A stretch of DNA of 9,762 bases from JAKAXG01 sp035702985 (GCA_035702985.1 DASSZD010000200.1:1-9762); one strand, 5' to 3'; positions 1 through 6,588 are shown, counted from the stretch's first letter. Program-made: numbers and translations. The notes: generated by a model not told the origin, from the letters alone.

Positions 1-1
1 C

Positions 2-256
2 CTCATGGAGCGGGTGACCCCCAGCCAGGCCTGGGGGGTGTCGGCCGGGGCCGCACCGGGTAGCACCGTGGCCCTGAAGAACGGGTGGCTCCCGGTGGGC
101 CGGCACTGGACCGTCAACAGCATCGGCTGGGTGGACGGCGCCGGACGCGACTACCTCATCTCCGTGCTGAGCGAAGGGGAGCCGACCGAGGCCGACGGCA
201 TCACATCGATACAGACCGTCGCCCGCCACGCCTGGTCCAGGCTCGGGCCGGCCTGA
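2..256 (+). CDS. C-terminal part of a class A beta-lactamase-like serine hydrolase (5' end outside window)
   Basis: The open frame enters from the left edge and stops at TGA 254-256, so only the last 84 residues are seen. The Met at position 5 is probably internal, since the frame is already open upstream and the protein starts mid-domain. The visible part contains VTPSQAWGVSAG, then ALKNGWLPVG, then WTVNSIGWVDG, GRDYLISVLSEG and a final helix. The KNG triplet fits the KTG-like motif on the last beta strand of class A beta-lactamases and related secreted serine hydrolases of actinobacteria. The following strand (NSIGWV, RDYLISVL) and C-terminal helix fit the same fold. The catalytic SxxK and SDN motifs would lie upstream of the window, so activity and signal peptide cannot be judged. 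It could be a true beta-lactamase, a D,D-peptidase-like enzyme or a hydrolase of unknown substrate. It converges on metH with about 30 bp between the stop codons. Confidence 0.75.
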   Translation, partial: LMERVTPSQAWGVSAGAAPGSTVALKNGWLPVGRHWTVNSIGWVDGAGRDYLISVLSEGEPTEADGITSIQTVARHAWSRLGPA

Positions 257-286
257 GCCCCGACCGCGCCGGCGTTCCGCCCGCTG

Positions 287-3200
287 TCAGGCCCGGTCGA
301 CGACGAAGTACTTGGCCTGGGGGTGGTGGCAGATGATCGCCGCCGTCGTCTGCTCGGGGTGGAACTGCCACGAGGTCTCCTCGCTGACCTCCACCCCCAT
401 GCGGTCGGCGCCGACCAGTTCGGCGCACTTGGCGTTGTCCTCCAGGTCGGGGCAGGCCGGGTAACCCCACGAGTAGCGGCCGCCCCGGTACTGCTGGCGG
501 AACAGGCCGCCCAGGCTGGGGCCGTCCTCGTCGACGAAACCCCAGTCGGCCCGGATCCGGCGGTGCCAGTACTCGGCCAGGGCCTCGGTCATCTCCACGC
601 CCAGCCCGTGCAGGTGCAGGTAGTCCTGGTAGTGGTTGCCGGCGAACAGCCGGGCCGTCTCCTCCGATACCCGGGGGCCCATGGTGACCACGTGGAAGGC
701 CGCGTAGTCGGCCTCCCCGGAGTCGGCGGGACGGAAGAAATCGGCGATGGACAGCCACGGCTCGAACGGCTGGCGGGGGAACCGGAACCGGAGCCACTCC
801 GAGGACCGGCTGTCGTCTTTCCATACGACCAGGTCGTTGCCCTCGGAGTTGACGGCGAAGAACCCGTAGGCGACCGCCGGTTGCAGTATGCCCTCGGCCC
901 GGGCGGCGGCCAGGCGCTCCCGCAGAACGCCCCGGACCCGGGTCTTGAACTCCTGGTCGTTCTCCCCCAGGGACTTGTCCGGCCGGTAGCCCCACTGGCC
1001 GCGGAAGAGGGCCGTCTCGTTGAGGTAGGACGCGATGTCGTCCAACCCGATGCCCCGCTCCACCCGGCTGCCCAGGAAGGGCGGCTCGAAGACCGGGTTG
1101 TCGGTGGCCACCGACGGGGCCCGGGACGGTGACCCCTCGGCCGGCTCCGGCCGGTCCTCCGTGGCCCGGGCGGCCCGGCTGCGGCCGCCCTCCCGGCCCT
1201 CGGGCACCCGGCCGAAGTCCGGGTCGGGATGGTCGGAGCGCTTGAGCTGCATCAGCTGGTCCATGGTGTGCAGACCCTCGAAGGCGTCCTTCCCGTAGAA
1301 CAGCCGGCCCTGGTACTCGGAGCGCAGATCCCGCTCCACGTAGGTCCTGGTCAGGGCGGCCCCGCCCAGGATGACCGGGAGGTCGGACAGCCCCCGGTCG
1401 TTGAGCTCCAGCAGGTTCTCCCGCATGATCAGGGTGCTCTTGACCAGCAGCCCGGACATGCCGATGGCGTCGGCGCCGACCTTGCGGGCGGCCTCGATCA
1501 TGTCGGCGAGCGGCACCTTGATGCCCAGGTTGTGGACCTCGTAGCCGTTGTTGGTGAAGATGATGTCGACCAGGTTCTTGCCGATGTCGTGGACGTCACC
1601 CTTGACGGTGGCCAGGACGATGCGGCCCTTGCCGCCACCGCCCTCACTTTTTTCCATGTGCGGCTCGAGATGGGCGACCGCCGACTTCATGGTCTCGGCC
1701 GACTGCAGCACGAACGGCAGCTGCATCTGCCCCGACCCGAACAGGTCGCCGACGATCTTCATGCCCCCCAGCAACGGCCCGTTGATGACGTCGAGGGCTA
1801 CCCAGCCGTCCGCCAGCGCGGCGTCCAGGTCCGCCTCCAGGCCGTCCCGGTCGCCGTCGACGATCCGCTGCTCCAGGCGGCGCTCCACGGGCCAGCCGCT
1901 GCGGTCCTCGGTCTTGAGGTTCGAGGAGGACACCCCCTCGAACAGCTGGAGCAGCTCGGTCAGCGGGTCGTACCCGCGCCCGGGGTCCCGGCGGTCGTAG
2001 ATCAGGTCCTGGCACACCTCCACCACCCGGGGGTCGATCCGGTTGAGCGGCATGATCCGGGCGGCGTGCACGATGGCGGCGTCCAGGCCGGCCTCCTGGC
2101 ACTCGTGGAGGAACACCGAGTTGAGGGCGTGGCGGGCGGCGGGGGACAGGCCGAAGCTGACGTTGGACAGGCCGACGATGGTGCCCACGCCGGGAAGGGC
2201 GGCCTTGATGGCCCGTATGCCCTCGATGGTCTCGATGCCGTCCCGCCGGCTCTCCTCCATACCGGTGCTGATGGGCAGCACCAGCGGGTCGAACAGCAGG
2301 TCCTCCGGGGCCAGCCCGTAGCGGTCCACGGCCAGGTCGTAGATGGCCCGGGCGGCCCGCAGCTTCCACTCGGCGGTGCGGGCCTGGCCCTCGGTGTCGA
2401 TGCAGGTGCACACCACCGCGGCGCCGTACTCCCGCGCCAGGCCGAGGAAGCGGTCCAGCCTGGTGCCGGGGGCGTCGCCGTCCTCGAGGTTGACCGAGTT
2501 GAGGATGGGTTTGCCGGCGATCAGCTGCAGGCCGGTCTCGATCACCTCCGCCTCGGTGGAGTCGAGCATGATCGGCAGCGTGGACTGGGTGGCGAACCGG
2601 CTGGCCACCTCCCGCATGTCGTCCACCCCGTCCTCGCCGGTGTAGTCCACGCAAACGTCGAGCACGTGGGCCCCGCCCTTGACCGCGTCGCGGGCCATGG
2701 CCACGCAGGTGTCCCAGTCGTCGGACAGCATGGCCTCACGGAATTTCTTGGAGCCGTTGGCGTTGGTCCGTTCACCCACGACCAGGAAGGAAGGGGACTG
2801 GTCGTAGGGGACGTGGCTGTATATGGAGGCCACGCCCGGCTCCGGGGCCGGGCTGCGCCGGGCCGGGGTAAGGGGCCGGCACGCTTCGACCACCGCGCTC
2901 AGGTGGGCGGGGGTGGTCCCGCAGCAACCGCCCACCACGTTGACCCCGTACTCCTCGATGAAACGGGCGTGGTAGCCGGCCAGCTGCTCAGGGGTCAGGT
3001 CGTAGTGCATCCGGCCGTCCACCACCGAGGGCAACCCGGCGTTGGGCAGCACCGAGACCGGCACGGTGCTGTGCTGCGACAGGTAGCGCAGGTGCTCGCT
3101 CATCTCCGCCGGGCCGGTGGCGCAGTTGAGCCCGATGACGTCGGGGCGCAGGGCTTCGAGGGTGGTCAGGGCGGCGCCGATCTCGGTGCCCATCAGCATC

Positions 3201-3898
3201 CGCCCGGTGGTCTCGATGGTGACCTGCACCTGGATCGGCACCCGGCGCCCTGCCACGTCCATGGCCCGCCGGCAGCCGATGATGGCGGCCTTGGCCTGGA
3301 GCAGGTCCTGGACCGTCTCGATGACGAACAGGTCCACGCCGCCTTCGAGCAGGCCCTCGGCGGCCAGTTGGTAGCCGTCGCGCTGCTCGGCGAATCCGAT
3401 CTGGCCCAGCGAGGCGATCTTGGTGCCCGGCCCCAGGGAGCCGGCCACCCACCTGGTGGCGGCGTTGTCGGTAGCGGGGGTGGCGTTGGCGTTGTGCGTG
3501 CCGTCGGCGGGGGTGGCGTTGGCGTTGTGCGTGCCGTTGGCGGGGGTTGCGTCGTGCGTGCCGGCGGCCCGGGCGGTCGCCGTATCGACCTCCCGGCGGG
3601 CGATGCGGGCCGCTTTGACCGCCAATTCCCGGGTGCGGTCCTGCAGGCCGTACTCCGCCAGCACCCACGGCAGGGAGCCGAAGCTGTTCGTCTCCACCAC
3701 GTCGCAGCCCACTTCGAGGAAGCTGCGGTGCAGTTCCGCCACCACGTCGGGCCGGGTGTCGACGAGCACCTCGTTGCAGCCCTCCAGGGCCGGCCCGCCG
3801 AAGTCATCGGGGCCCAGGTGGCGTAGCTGCAGGTTGGTGCCGGTGGCGCCGTCGAAGATGACGACACGGTTGTGCACCGCATCGAGGTAGGAGCTCAC
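287..3898 (-). CDS. metH: Cobalamin-dependent methionine synthase (5-methyltetrahydrofolate--homocysteine methyltransferase)
   Basis: MetH transfers the methyl group of 5-methyltetrahydrofolate to homocysteine through enzyme-bound cobalamin, making methionine and tetrahydrofolate in the cytoplasm. All modules are present in 1203 aa, close to the usual length. The homocysteine domain (about 1-340) has zinc ligands C259 (LNCATGP) and C325-C326 (GGCCGTT). The folate domain (about 365-630) has VGERTNANGSKKF and NSVNLEDG. The helical cap (about 650-750) has LPFVLQSAETMK. The B12 Rossmann domain (about 755-885) has D768-x-H770-xx-G773, with H770 the expected lower axial Co ligand, plus MSGLL and ILGGAAL. 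The AdoMet reactivation domain (about 940-1203) has RGQWGYRP and GYPACPD. The start is GTG at 3898-3896; no Shine-Dalgarno is visible, but a TACCCT box ends 6 nt upstream, suggesting a leaderless transcript. Stop is TGA at 289-287. Odd points are a repeat insert at residues 113-143, a charged linker at about 887-935 and an A6 run at codons 749-751. Confidence 0.97.
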   Translation of the reverse strand: MSSYLDAVHNRVVIFDGATGTNLQLRHLGPDDFGGPALEGCNEVLVDTRPDVVAELHRSFLEVGCDVVETNSFGSLPWVLAEYGLQDRTRELAVKAARIARREVDTATARAAGTHDATPANGTHNANATPADGTHNANATPATDNAATRWVAGSLGPGTKIASLGQIGFAEQRDGYQLAAEGLLEGGVDLFVIETVQDLLQAKAAIIGCRRAMDVAGRRVPIQVQVTIETTGRMLMGTEIGAALTTLEALRPDVIGLNCATGPAEMSEHLRYLSQHSTVPVSVLPNAGLPSVVDGRMHYDLTPEQLAGYHARFIEEYGVNVVGGCCGTTPAHLSAVVEACRPLTPARRSPAPEPGVASIYSHVPYDQSPSFLVVGERTNANGSKKFREAMLSDDWDTCVAMARDAVKGGAHVLDVCVDYTGEDGVDDMREVASRFATQSTLPIMLDSTEAEVIETGLQLIAGKPILNSVNLEDGDAPGTRLDRFLGLAREYGAAVVCTCIDTEGQARTAEWKLRAARAIYDLAVDRYGLAPEDLLFDPLVLPISTGMEESRRDGIETIEGIRAIKAALPGVGTIVGLSNVSFGLSPAARHALNSVFLHECQEAGLDAAIVHAARIMPLNRIDPRVVEVCQDLIYDRRDPGRGYDPLTELLQLFEGVSSSNLKTEDRSGWPVERRLEQRIVDGDRDGLEADLDAALADGWVALDVINGPLLGGMKIVGDLFGSGQMQLPFVLQSAETMKSAVAHLEPHMEKSEGGGGKGRIVLATVKGDVHDIGKNLVDIIFTNNGYEVHNLGIKVPLADMIEAARKVGADAIGMSGLLVKSTLIMRENLLELNDRGLSDLPVILGGAALTRTYVERDLRSEYQGRLFYGKDAFEGLHTMDQLMQLKRSDHPDPDFGRVPEGREGGRSRAARATEDRPEPAEGSPSRAPSVATDNPVFEPPFLGSRVERGIGLDDIASYLNETALFRGQWGYRPDKSLGENDQEFKTRVRGVLRERLAAARAEGILQPAVAYGFFAVNSEGNDLVVWKDDSRSSEWLRFRFPRQPFEPWLSIADFFRPADSGEADYAAFHVVTMGPRVSEETARLFAGNHYQDYLHLHGLGVEMTEALAEYWHRRIRADWGFVDEDGPSLGGLFRQQYRGGRYSWGYPACPDLEDNAKCAELVGADRMGVEVSEETSWQFHPEQTTAAIICHHPQAKYFVVDRA
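1094..1240 (-). other. Charged, Pro-rich disordered linker in MetH between B12 and AdoMet domains
   Basis: Residues about 887-935 of MetH are rich in Arg, Glu, Pro, Ser and Ala (for example PEGREGGRSRAARATEDRPE) with no hydrophobic core pattern. They separate the cobalamin domain from the reactivation domain. MetH must swing its B12 module between substrate domains, so a flexible linker is expected here. This one is longer than the short hinge of the E. coli enzyme. It is read as disordered from composition only. Confidence 0.6.
1622..1653 (-). other. Candidate slippage site in metH: A6 run, -1 frame TGA, and downstream hairpin
   Basis: On the coding strand metH reads GAA AAA AGT GAG at codons 749-752, giving six A in a row (1653-1648), rare in this GC-rich gene where Lys is mostly AAG. 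A -1 slip gives AAG then TGA, an immediate stop. Twelve nt after the A run lies a perfect 5-bp G/C hairpin, GCGGC-AAGG-GCCGC (1635-1622). Slippage would yield a roughly 750-aa product ending exactly at the boundary between the cap and the B12 domain. This is an arrangement seen in the sequence; function is inference, and chance is a real possibility. Confidence 0.2.
3470..3562 (-). repeat. In-frame 33-bp tandem repeat inside metH
   Basis: Two near-identical 33-bp units and a third, degenerate 27-bp unit encode GTHDATPAN, GTHNANATPAD and GTHNANATPAT (residues 113-121, 122-132, 133-143). The third unit differs by a 6-bp deletion, so the reading frame is kept throughout. The insert replaces a short loop between a helix (KAARIARREVD) and the strand WVAGSLGP of the homocysteine-binding barrel. 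This looks like replication-slippage expansion of a surface loop. Confidence 0.9.
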
Positions 3899-3904
3899 GG
3901 TTTC

Positions 3905-3910
3905 AGGGTA
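3905..3910 (-). promoter_or_regulatory. Candidate -10 box of a leaderless metH promoter (TACCCT)
   Basis: On the minus strand TACCCT fits the actinobacterial TANNNT -10 pattern. Its last T is separated by 6 nt from the first base of the metH GTG, which is the spacing expected if transcription starts on the start codon itself. No purine-rich ribosome site lies upstream, in agreement with a leaderless message. No convincing -35 hexamer was found. Short boxes of this kind also occur by chance. Confidence 0.4.
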
Positions 3911-3994
3911 CAGGGAGCCCCCTGGCGGCCCCGAACCGGTTTCCCCGCTGGGGCGGCGGTGGGTCGCTGGTCGGGCTGCTCCCTCGGCGGTCCT

Positions 3995-4014
3995 GGCACC
4001 GCCTGTCGGGTGCC
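3995..4014. promoter_or_regulatory. Inverted repeat in the metH/adenosyltransferase divergent region, possible operator
   Basis: GGCACC and GGTGCC form a perfect 6-bp inverted repeat around an 8-nt spacer. It lies where the -35 region of the rightward promoter would fall, about 14 bp before the TAGGCT box, and about 85 bp upstream of the metH box. A dimeric regulator could bind here, but no known operator consensus is recognised. In such GC-rich DNA a 6-bp palindrome may be accidental. Confidence 0.25.
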
Positions 4015-4027
4015 TGCGGGGGGCCGG

Positions 4028-4033
4028 TAGGCT
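4028..4033 (+). promoter_or_regulatory. Candidate -10 box of the adenosyltransferase-pepA promoter (TAGGCT)
   Basis: TAGGCT matches TANNNT and ends 11 nt before the ATG at 4045. Transcription from about 7 nt downstream would leave a leader of only about 4-5 nt. The 11 nt before the ATG (CGTCCGCCGCG) hold no Shine-Dalgarno sequence, which supports a leaderless or nearly leaderless message. No clear -35 is visible. Confidence 0.4.
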
Positions 4034-4044
4034 CGTCCGCCGCG

Positions 4045-4725
4045 ATGAGGATCTACACCCGGACAGGTGACCGCGGCACCACCGGCCTGCTGTTCGGCGG
4101 GCGGGTGGCCAAGGACTCGGAGGTGATCGAGGCCAACGGCGCGGTCGACGAGGCCCAGGCGGCCCTGGGCCTGGCCCGGGCCGAGGTCGAGCGGGGATCC
4201 GAACTGGACGGCCTCCTGGTCGGGCTGGAGCGGGACCTGTACGTCCTGATGGCGGAGGTGGCCACCGCCCCGGGCAACCGGCGCAAGCTGAAGCCGGGGG
4301 TGACCCTCGTGACCGCCGACATGGTCGGAGGGCTCGAGGCCCGTATCGACGAACTGGCGGCCCGTTTTCCCCCTATCACGGATTTCGTCATTCCGGGTCA
4401 CGACCGGGTGTCCGCCTCCCTCGACATGGCCCGCACCGTGACCCGGCGGGCCGAGCGGGCGGCCCTGCGGGTCTTCCCGCCGGCCGGTCCCGGGGTGTCG
4501 GAGGCCGAAGATGCCGACCGGCGGGCCTCCGGCGAGCACCAGGCCGGCTCCGACGATGACGATCAGCTCGCCTCCGCCGGTAGCGGCCAGTCCGTAGCCG
4601 GCGCAGAGCAGCTGTCCCTGGTCGTCCAGTACCTGAACCGTCTGTCAGACCTGCTGTGGACCATGGCCCGATGGCAGGAGCAAGGCGACTCCCTACTCTC
4701 CAGAAAGGCCAATCCGCACCCATGA
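4045..4725 (+). CDS. pduO: PduO-type ATP:cob(I)alamin adenosyltransferase
   Basis: This enzyme moves the adenosyl group of ATP onto cob(I)alamin to make adenosylcobalamin, the cofactor of enzymes such as methylmalonyl-CoA mutase and class II ribonucleotide reductase. The N-terminus IYTRTGDRGTTGLLFGG (residues 3-19) is the family ATP-binding loop. It is followed by EANGAVDEAQAALG (29-42), the helix ARTVTRRAER (129-138), which carries conserved Arg and Glu, and YLNRLSDLLWTMAR (196-209) near the C-terminus. At 226 aa it is longer than the usual roughly 190 because of an acidic, Gly/Ser-rich insert at about 146-188 (EAEDADRR, GSDDDDQL). The usual PGG is PGH at 117-119. It starts at ATG 4045 behind a TAGGCT box. 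It is divergent from metH, another B12 protein, and overlaps pepA by four bases. The family is clear; the symbol is borrowed from the PduO type, and MMAB or Cob-type names are also used. Confidence 0.93.
   Translation: MRIYTRTGDRGTTGLLFGGRVAKDSEVIEANGAVDEAQAALGLARAEVERGSELDGLLVGLERDLYVLMAEVATAPGNRRKLKPGVTLVTADMVGGLEARIDELAARFPPITDFVIPGHDRVSASLDMARTVTRRAERAALRVFPPAGPGVSEAEDADRRASGEHQAGSDDDDQLASAGSGQSVAGAEQLSLVVQYLNRLSDLLWTMARWQEQGDSLLSRKANPHP
4702..4708 (+). promoter_or_regulatory. Likely ribosome site for pepA, inside the preceding gene
   Basis: AGAAAGG lies 13 nt before the ATG at 4722 and is the only purine-rich stretch near it. The ATG overlaps the TGA of the adenosyltransferase gene as ATGA (4722-4725), so pepA is probably translated by coupling or reinitiation. 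This decides the start in favour of 4722 rather than the in-frame ATG at 4656. Confidence 0.5.
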
Positions 4726-6221
4726 GCCCGACGGCCAACGTCACACCCGCCATCCCGGAGGACCCGACCACCCCTCGCTTCGATGCCAGCGCCGAGATCC
4801 CGGCCGGGGTAGCCGTCCTGGGTGTCCCCGTTTACCGCGACCTGACGATGCCCGCCGGTGCCGGAGCCGAGCTGGACGCCCAGTACCTGGCGCAGCGGCG
4901 GTTCGAGGGCCGCCCCGGACAGGCGCAGGCCATGCTGGCCGACGATGGAACCACGGTGCTGGCCCTGGGCGTCGGGGACAAAGGAGCGGTGAGCGCCGAC
5001 GATCTGCGGCGGGCCGCTTCCACGCTGGCCCGGCAGGCGGGGGCCGCCGACCACGTGGCCACCACGCTGCTGGCCGCGGTTCCGGGGGCGGCAGAAGACG
5101 CCGAGGGCCACGAGACGCTGGCAGCGGCTGTGGTCGAAGGTTTCACGCTGGGCTCATACCTCTACGCCGGCGCCCCCCGGCGCAAGAACGGGTCGGCCAA
5201 CGGCCGGGTGGAGCGGGTGACGGTGGTCGGCGGCCCCGACGCGGGGGTGAAGCGGGGAGCGGTAGCAGGGGAGGCGACGTGCCGAGCCAGGGACTGGGTG
5301 AACCGGCCGCCCCGCCATCTCACCCCCCGGGAGCTGGCCCGACTGGCCGTCCGGGAAGCAGCCAAGGTCGGCCTCAAGGCCGACGTCTGGGACGAGAACC
5401 GCATCGCAGCCGAGAACCTGGGTGGCCTGCTGGGTGTGGCCGCCGGGGCCGACGAACCGCCCCGGCTGATCCGACTCGAGCACCGGCCCCGCAAGGCGGT
5501 GGCAACCGTGCACCTGGTCGGCAAGGGCATCACGTTCGACTCGGGCGGCCTGTCGCTCAAGCCGCCGGCGTCCATGATGACGATGAAGGACGACATGGGC
5601 GGCGCGGCCGCCGTGATCTGCGCCACCCTGGCGCTGGCCCAGCTCAAGGTGCCGGTTCGGGTGGTGTGCTGGGCAGCGGCCACCGAGAACATGCCCAGCG
5701 GTACGGCCATCCATCCCGGCGACGTCCTCACCGCCCGTAACGGCAAGACCATCGAGGTTCTCAACACCGATGCCGAGGGGCGCCTGGTGCTGGCCGACGC
5801 CCTGTCCCTGGCCGCCGAGGAGAAGCCCGACGCCATCATCGACGTGGCCACCCTCACCGGTGGTCAGCGGGTGGCACTGGGTGACAAGGTCGCGGCGGTG
5901 ATGGCCACCGACGACGCCCTCACCCGCCGGCTGATCGCCGCCGGTGCCGCTGTAGGCGAGCCTCTGTGGGAGCTGCCGCTCTACGCCCCGTACCGGAAGC
6001 TGCTCGACTCCGAGGTGGCCGACATCAAGAACGTCGCCGGGGGCCCGGCGGCATCATCGATCATGGCCGGGTTGTTCCTCCAGGAGTTCGCCGGGGAGGG
6101 GGCCTGGGCCCACCTCGACATCGCCGCTCCGGCGTGGGCGGAATCCGAGGACGGCTGGATCAGCAAGGGTGGCACCGGATGGGGGGTCCGGACGCTGGTC
6201 GAGCTGGTCCGCACCTGGTAG
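4722..6221 (+). CDS. pepA: Leucyl aminopeptidase, peptidase family M17
   Basis: This is a cytosolic two-metal aminopeptidase, normally a hexamer, that removes N-terminal residues from peptides in protein turnover. From ATG 4722 it has 499 aa, the usual length. The N-terminal regulatory domain (about 1-175) is weakly conserved; the catalytic domain begins near CRARDWVNRPPRHLTP (187-202). All expected metal ligands are visible: K268 (GKGITFDSGG), D273, D291 (MKDDMGG), and D350 and E352 (NTDAEGRLVLADA). The catalytic K280 (LSLKP) and R354 are also present. Late motifs include DVATLTGG and WISKGGTGWGVRTL. The in-frame ATG at 4656 would add 22 residues and a 70-bp overlap; the ATGA junction is preferred. 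It shares the adenosyltransferase operon without an obvious pathway link. Some family members also bind DNA; nothing here tests that. Stop is TAG at 6219-6221. Confidence 0.95.
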   Translation: MSPTANVTPAIPEDPTTPRFDASAEIPAGVAVLGVPVYRDLTMPAGAGAELDAQYLAQRRFEGRPGQAQAMLADDGTTVLALGVGDKGAVSADDLRRAASTLARQAGAADHVATTLLAAVPGAAEDAEGHETLAAAVVEGFTLGSYLYAGAPRRKNGSANGRVERVTVVGGPDAGVKRGAVAGEATCRARDWVNRPPRHLTPRELARLAVREAAKVGLKADVWDENRIAAENLGGLLGVAAGADEPPRLIRLEHRPRKAVATVHLVGKGITFDSGGLSLKPPASMMTMKDDMGGAAAVICATLALAQLKVPVRVVCWAAATENMPSGTAIHPGDVLTARNGKTIEVLNTDAEGRLVLADALSLAAEEKPDAIIDVATLTGGQRVALGDKVAAVMATDDALTRRLIAAGAAVGEPLWELPLYAPYRKLLDSEVADIKNVAGGPAASSIMAGLFLQEFAGEGAWAHLDIAAPAWAESEDGWISKGGTGWGVRTLVELVRTW

Positions 6222-6237
6222 CAGGAGGCAGTCAGCG

Positions 6238-6275
6238 GCACCCGGGCCCCGGCGGGCCCCGGCGGGGCCCGGTGC
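6238..6275 (+). terminator. GC-rich hairpin after pepA, probable terminator without T-tract
   Basis: Seventeen nt after the pepA stop, GCACCCGGGCCCCG (6238-6251) pairs with CGGGGCCCGGTGC (6263-6275) with a single bulged C and an 11-nt loop. The stem is nearly all G/C. No T-run follows, as is common for hairpin terminators in high-GC actinobacteria. Its place at the end of an operon facing a convergent operon supports the call. Confidence 0.55.
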
Positions 6276-6539
6276 GGGGCGGGTGTCTACGGTCGTCGGT
6301 GGTCGAGGGGTGTGTTGTTGCCCCTGGAGGGCAGAAACCCACCCCCTCGAGCGGCTGGAGGCCGGCGGGAGGGCGGCTGGAGGCCGGCGGATCGCGGTGC
6401 GGGGCGCCGTTCGGGCCCGGGTGCCGGGCGGGTGTTGGCGGGTGTCGGTGGTCGAGGGGTGTGTTGTTGCCCCTGGAGGGCAGAAACCCACCCCCTCGAG
6501 CGGCTGGAGGGCGGCTGGAGGGCGGCTGGAGGCCGGCGG
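6271..6539. repeat. Two direct copies of a structured element, period 149 bp, between convergent genes
   Basis: Copy 1 covers about 6271-6390 and copy 2 about 6420-6539. The right 96 bp (6295-6390 and 6444-6539) differ at only 2 positions, while the left 30 bp match at about 24. Each copy contains an inverted repeat: TCGAGGGGTGTGTT pairs with AACCCACCCCCTCGA (6303-6316 with 6336-6350; 6452-6465 with 6485-6499), with one mismatch and one bulge. Inside it is a small GCCC-CTGGA-GGGC hairpin. Most of the 367-bp gene-free stretch 6222-6588 is this element; I see no credible gene in it. The structure is symmetrical, so it could end transcription from both pepA and pmbA. It could also be a copy of a dispersed extragenic repeat. 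Confidence 0.85.
6500..6532. repeat. Three tandem 11-bp units (GCGGCTGGAGG)
   Basis: GCGGCTGGAGG is repeated three times without gaps, followed by CCGGCGG. In the first copy of the larger element the middle unit has two substitutions (6361-6370). This micro-array is the only place where the two larger copies differ in their right 96 bp, which points to slippage or local conversion. Confidence 0.8.
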
Positions 6540-6588
6540 GATCCGGCAATACCGGGCCTGGCGCCCTCGGCGACCGATCCGACGGCGG

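Noticed and set aside
257..286. Terminator between the hydrolase fragment and metH
   Set aside because: The 30-bp gap has only a short CGCCGGCG palindrome and no convincing stem-loop.
3470..3562. Relation of the MetH NANATP repeat to Asn/Pro repeats of parasite surface proteins
   Set aside because: The similarity is only in composition of a short low-complexity stretch inside a bacterial enzyme and has no evolutionary meaning.
1229..3826. An 865-codon open frame on the plus strand opposite metH
   Set aside because: It is antisense to a gene with full MetH motifs. Its translation is low complexity (Gly, Val, His, Gln, Leu) with no family resemblance. Long antisense frames are expected in GC-rich genes whose third positions are G or C.
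3899..4044. Cobalamin riboswitch before metH or the adenosyltransferase
   Set aside because: No B12-box-like core (GCCACTG) is visible. The gap is short, and the candidate promoters leave almost no leader RNA on either side.
4656..4721. Earlier pepA start at ATG 4656
   Set aside because: It would overlap the upstream gene by 70 bp and add residues that are out-of-frame reading of its conserved C-terminus. The ATGA junction at 4722 with AGAAAGG upstream fits better.
6271..6539. Insertion sequence or transposon remnant
   Set aside because: There is no transposase fragment, no terminal inverted repeats flanking the unit as a whole, and no target-site duplication that I can see. A nonautonomous repeat remains possible and is listed as a finding.
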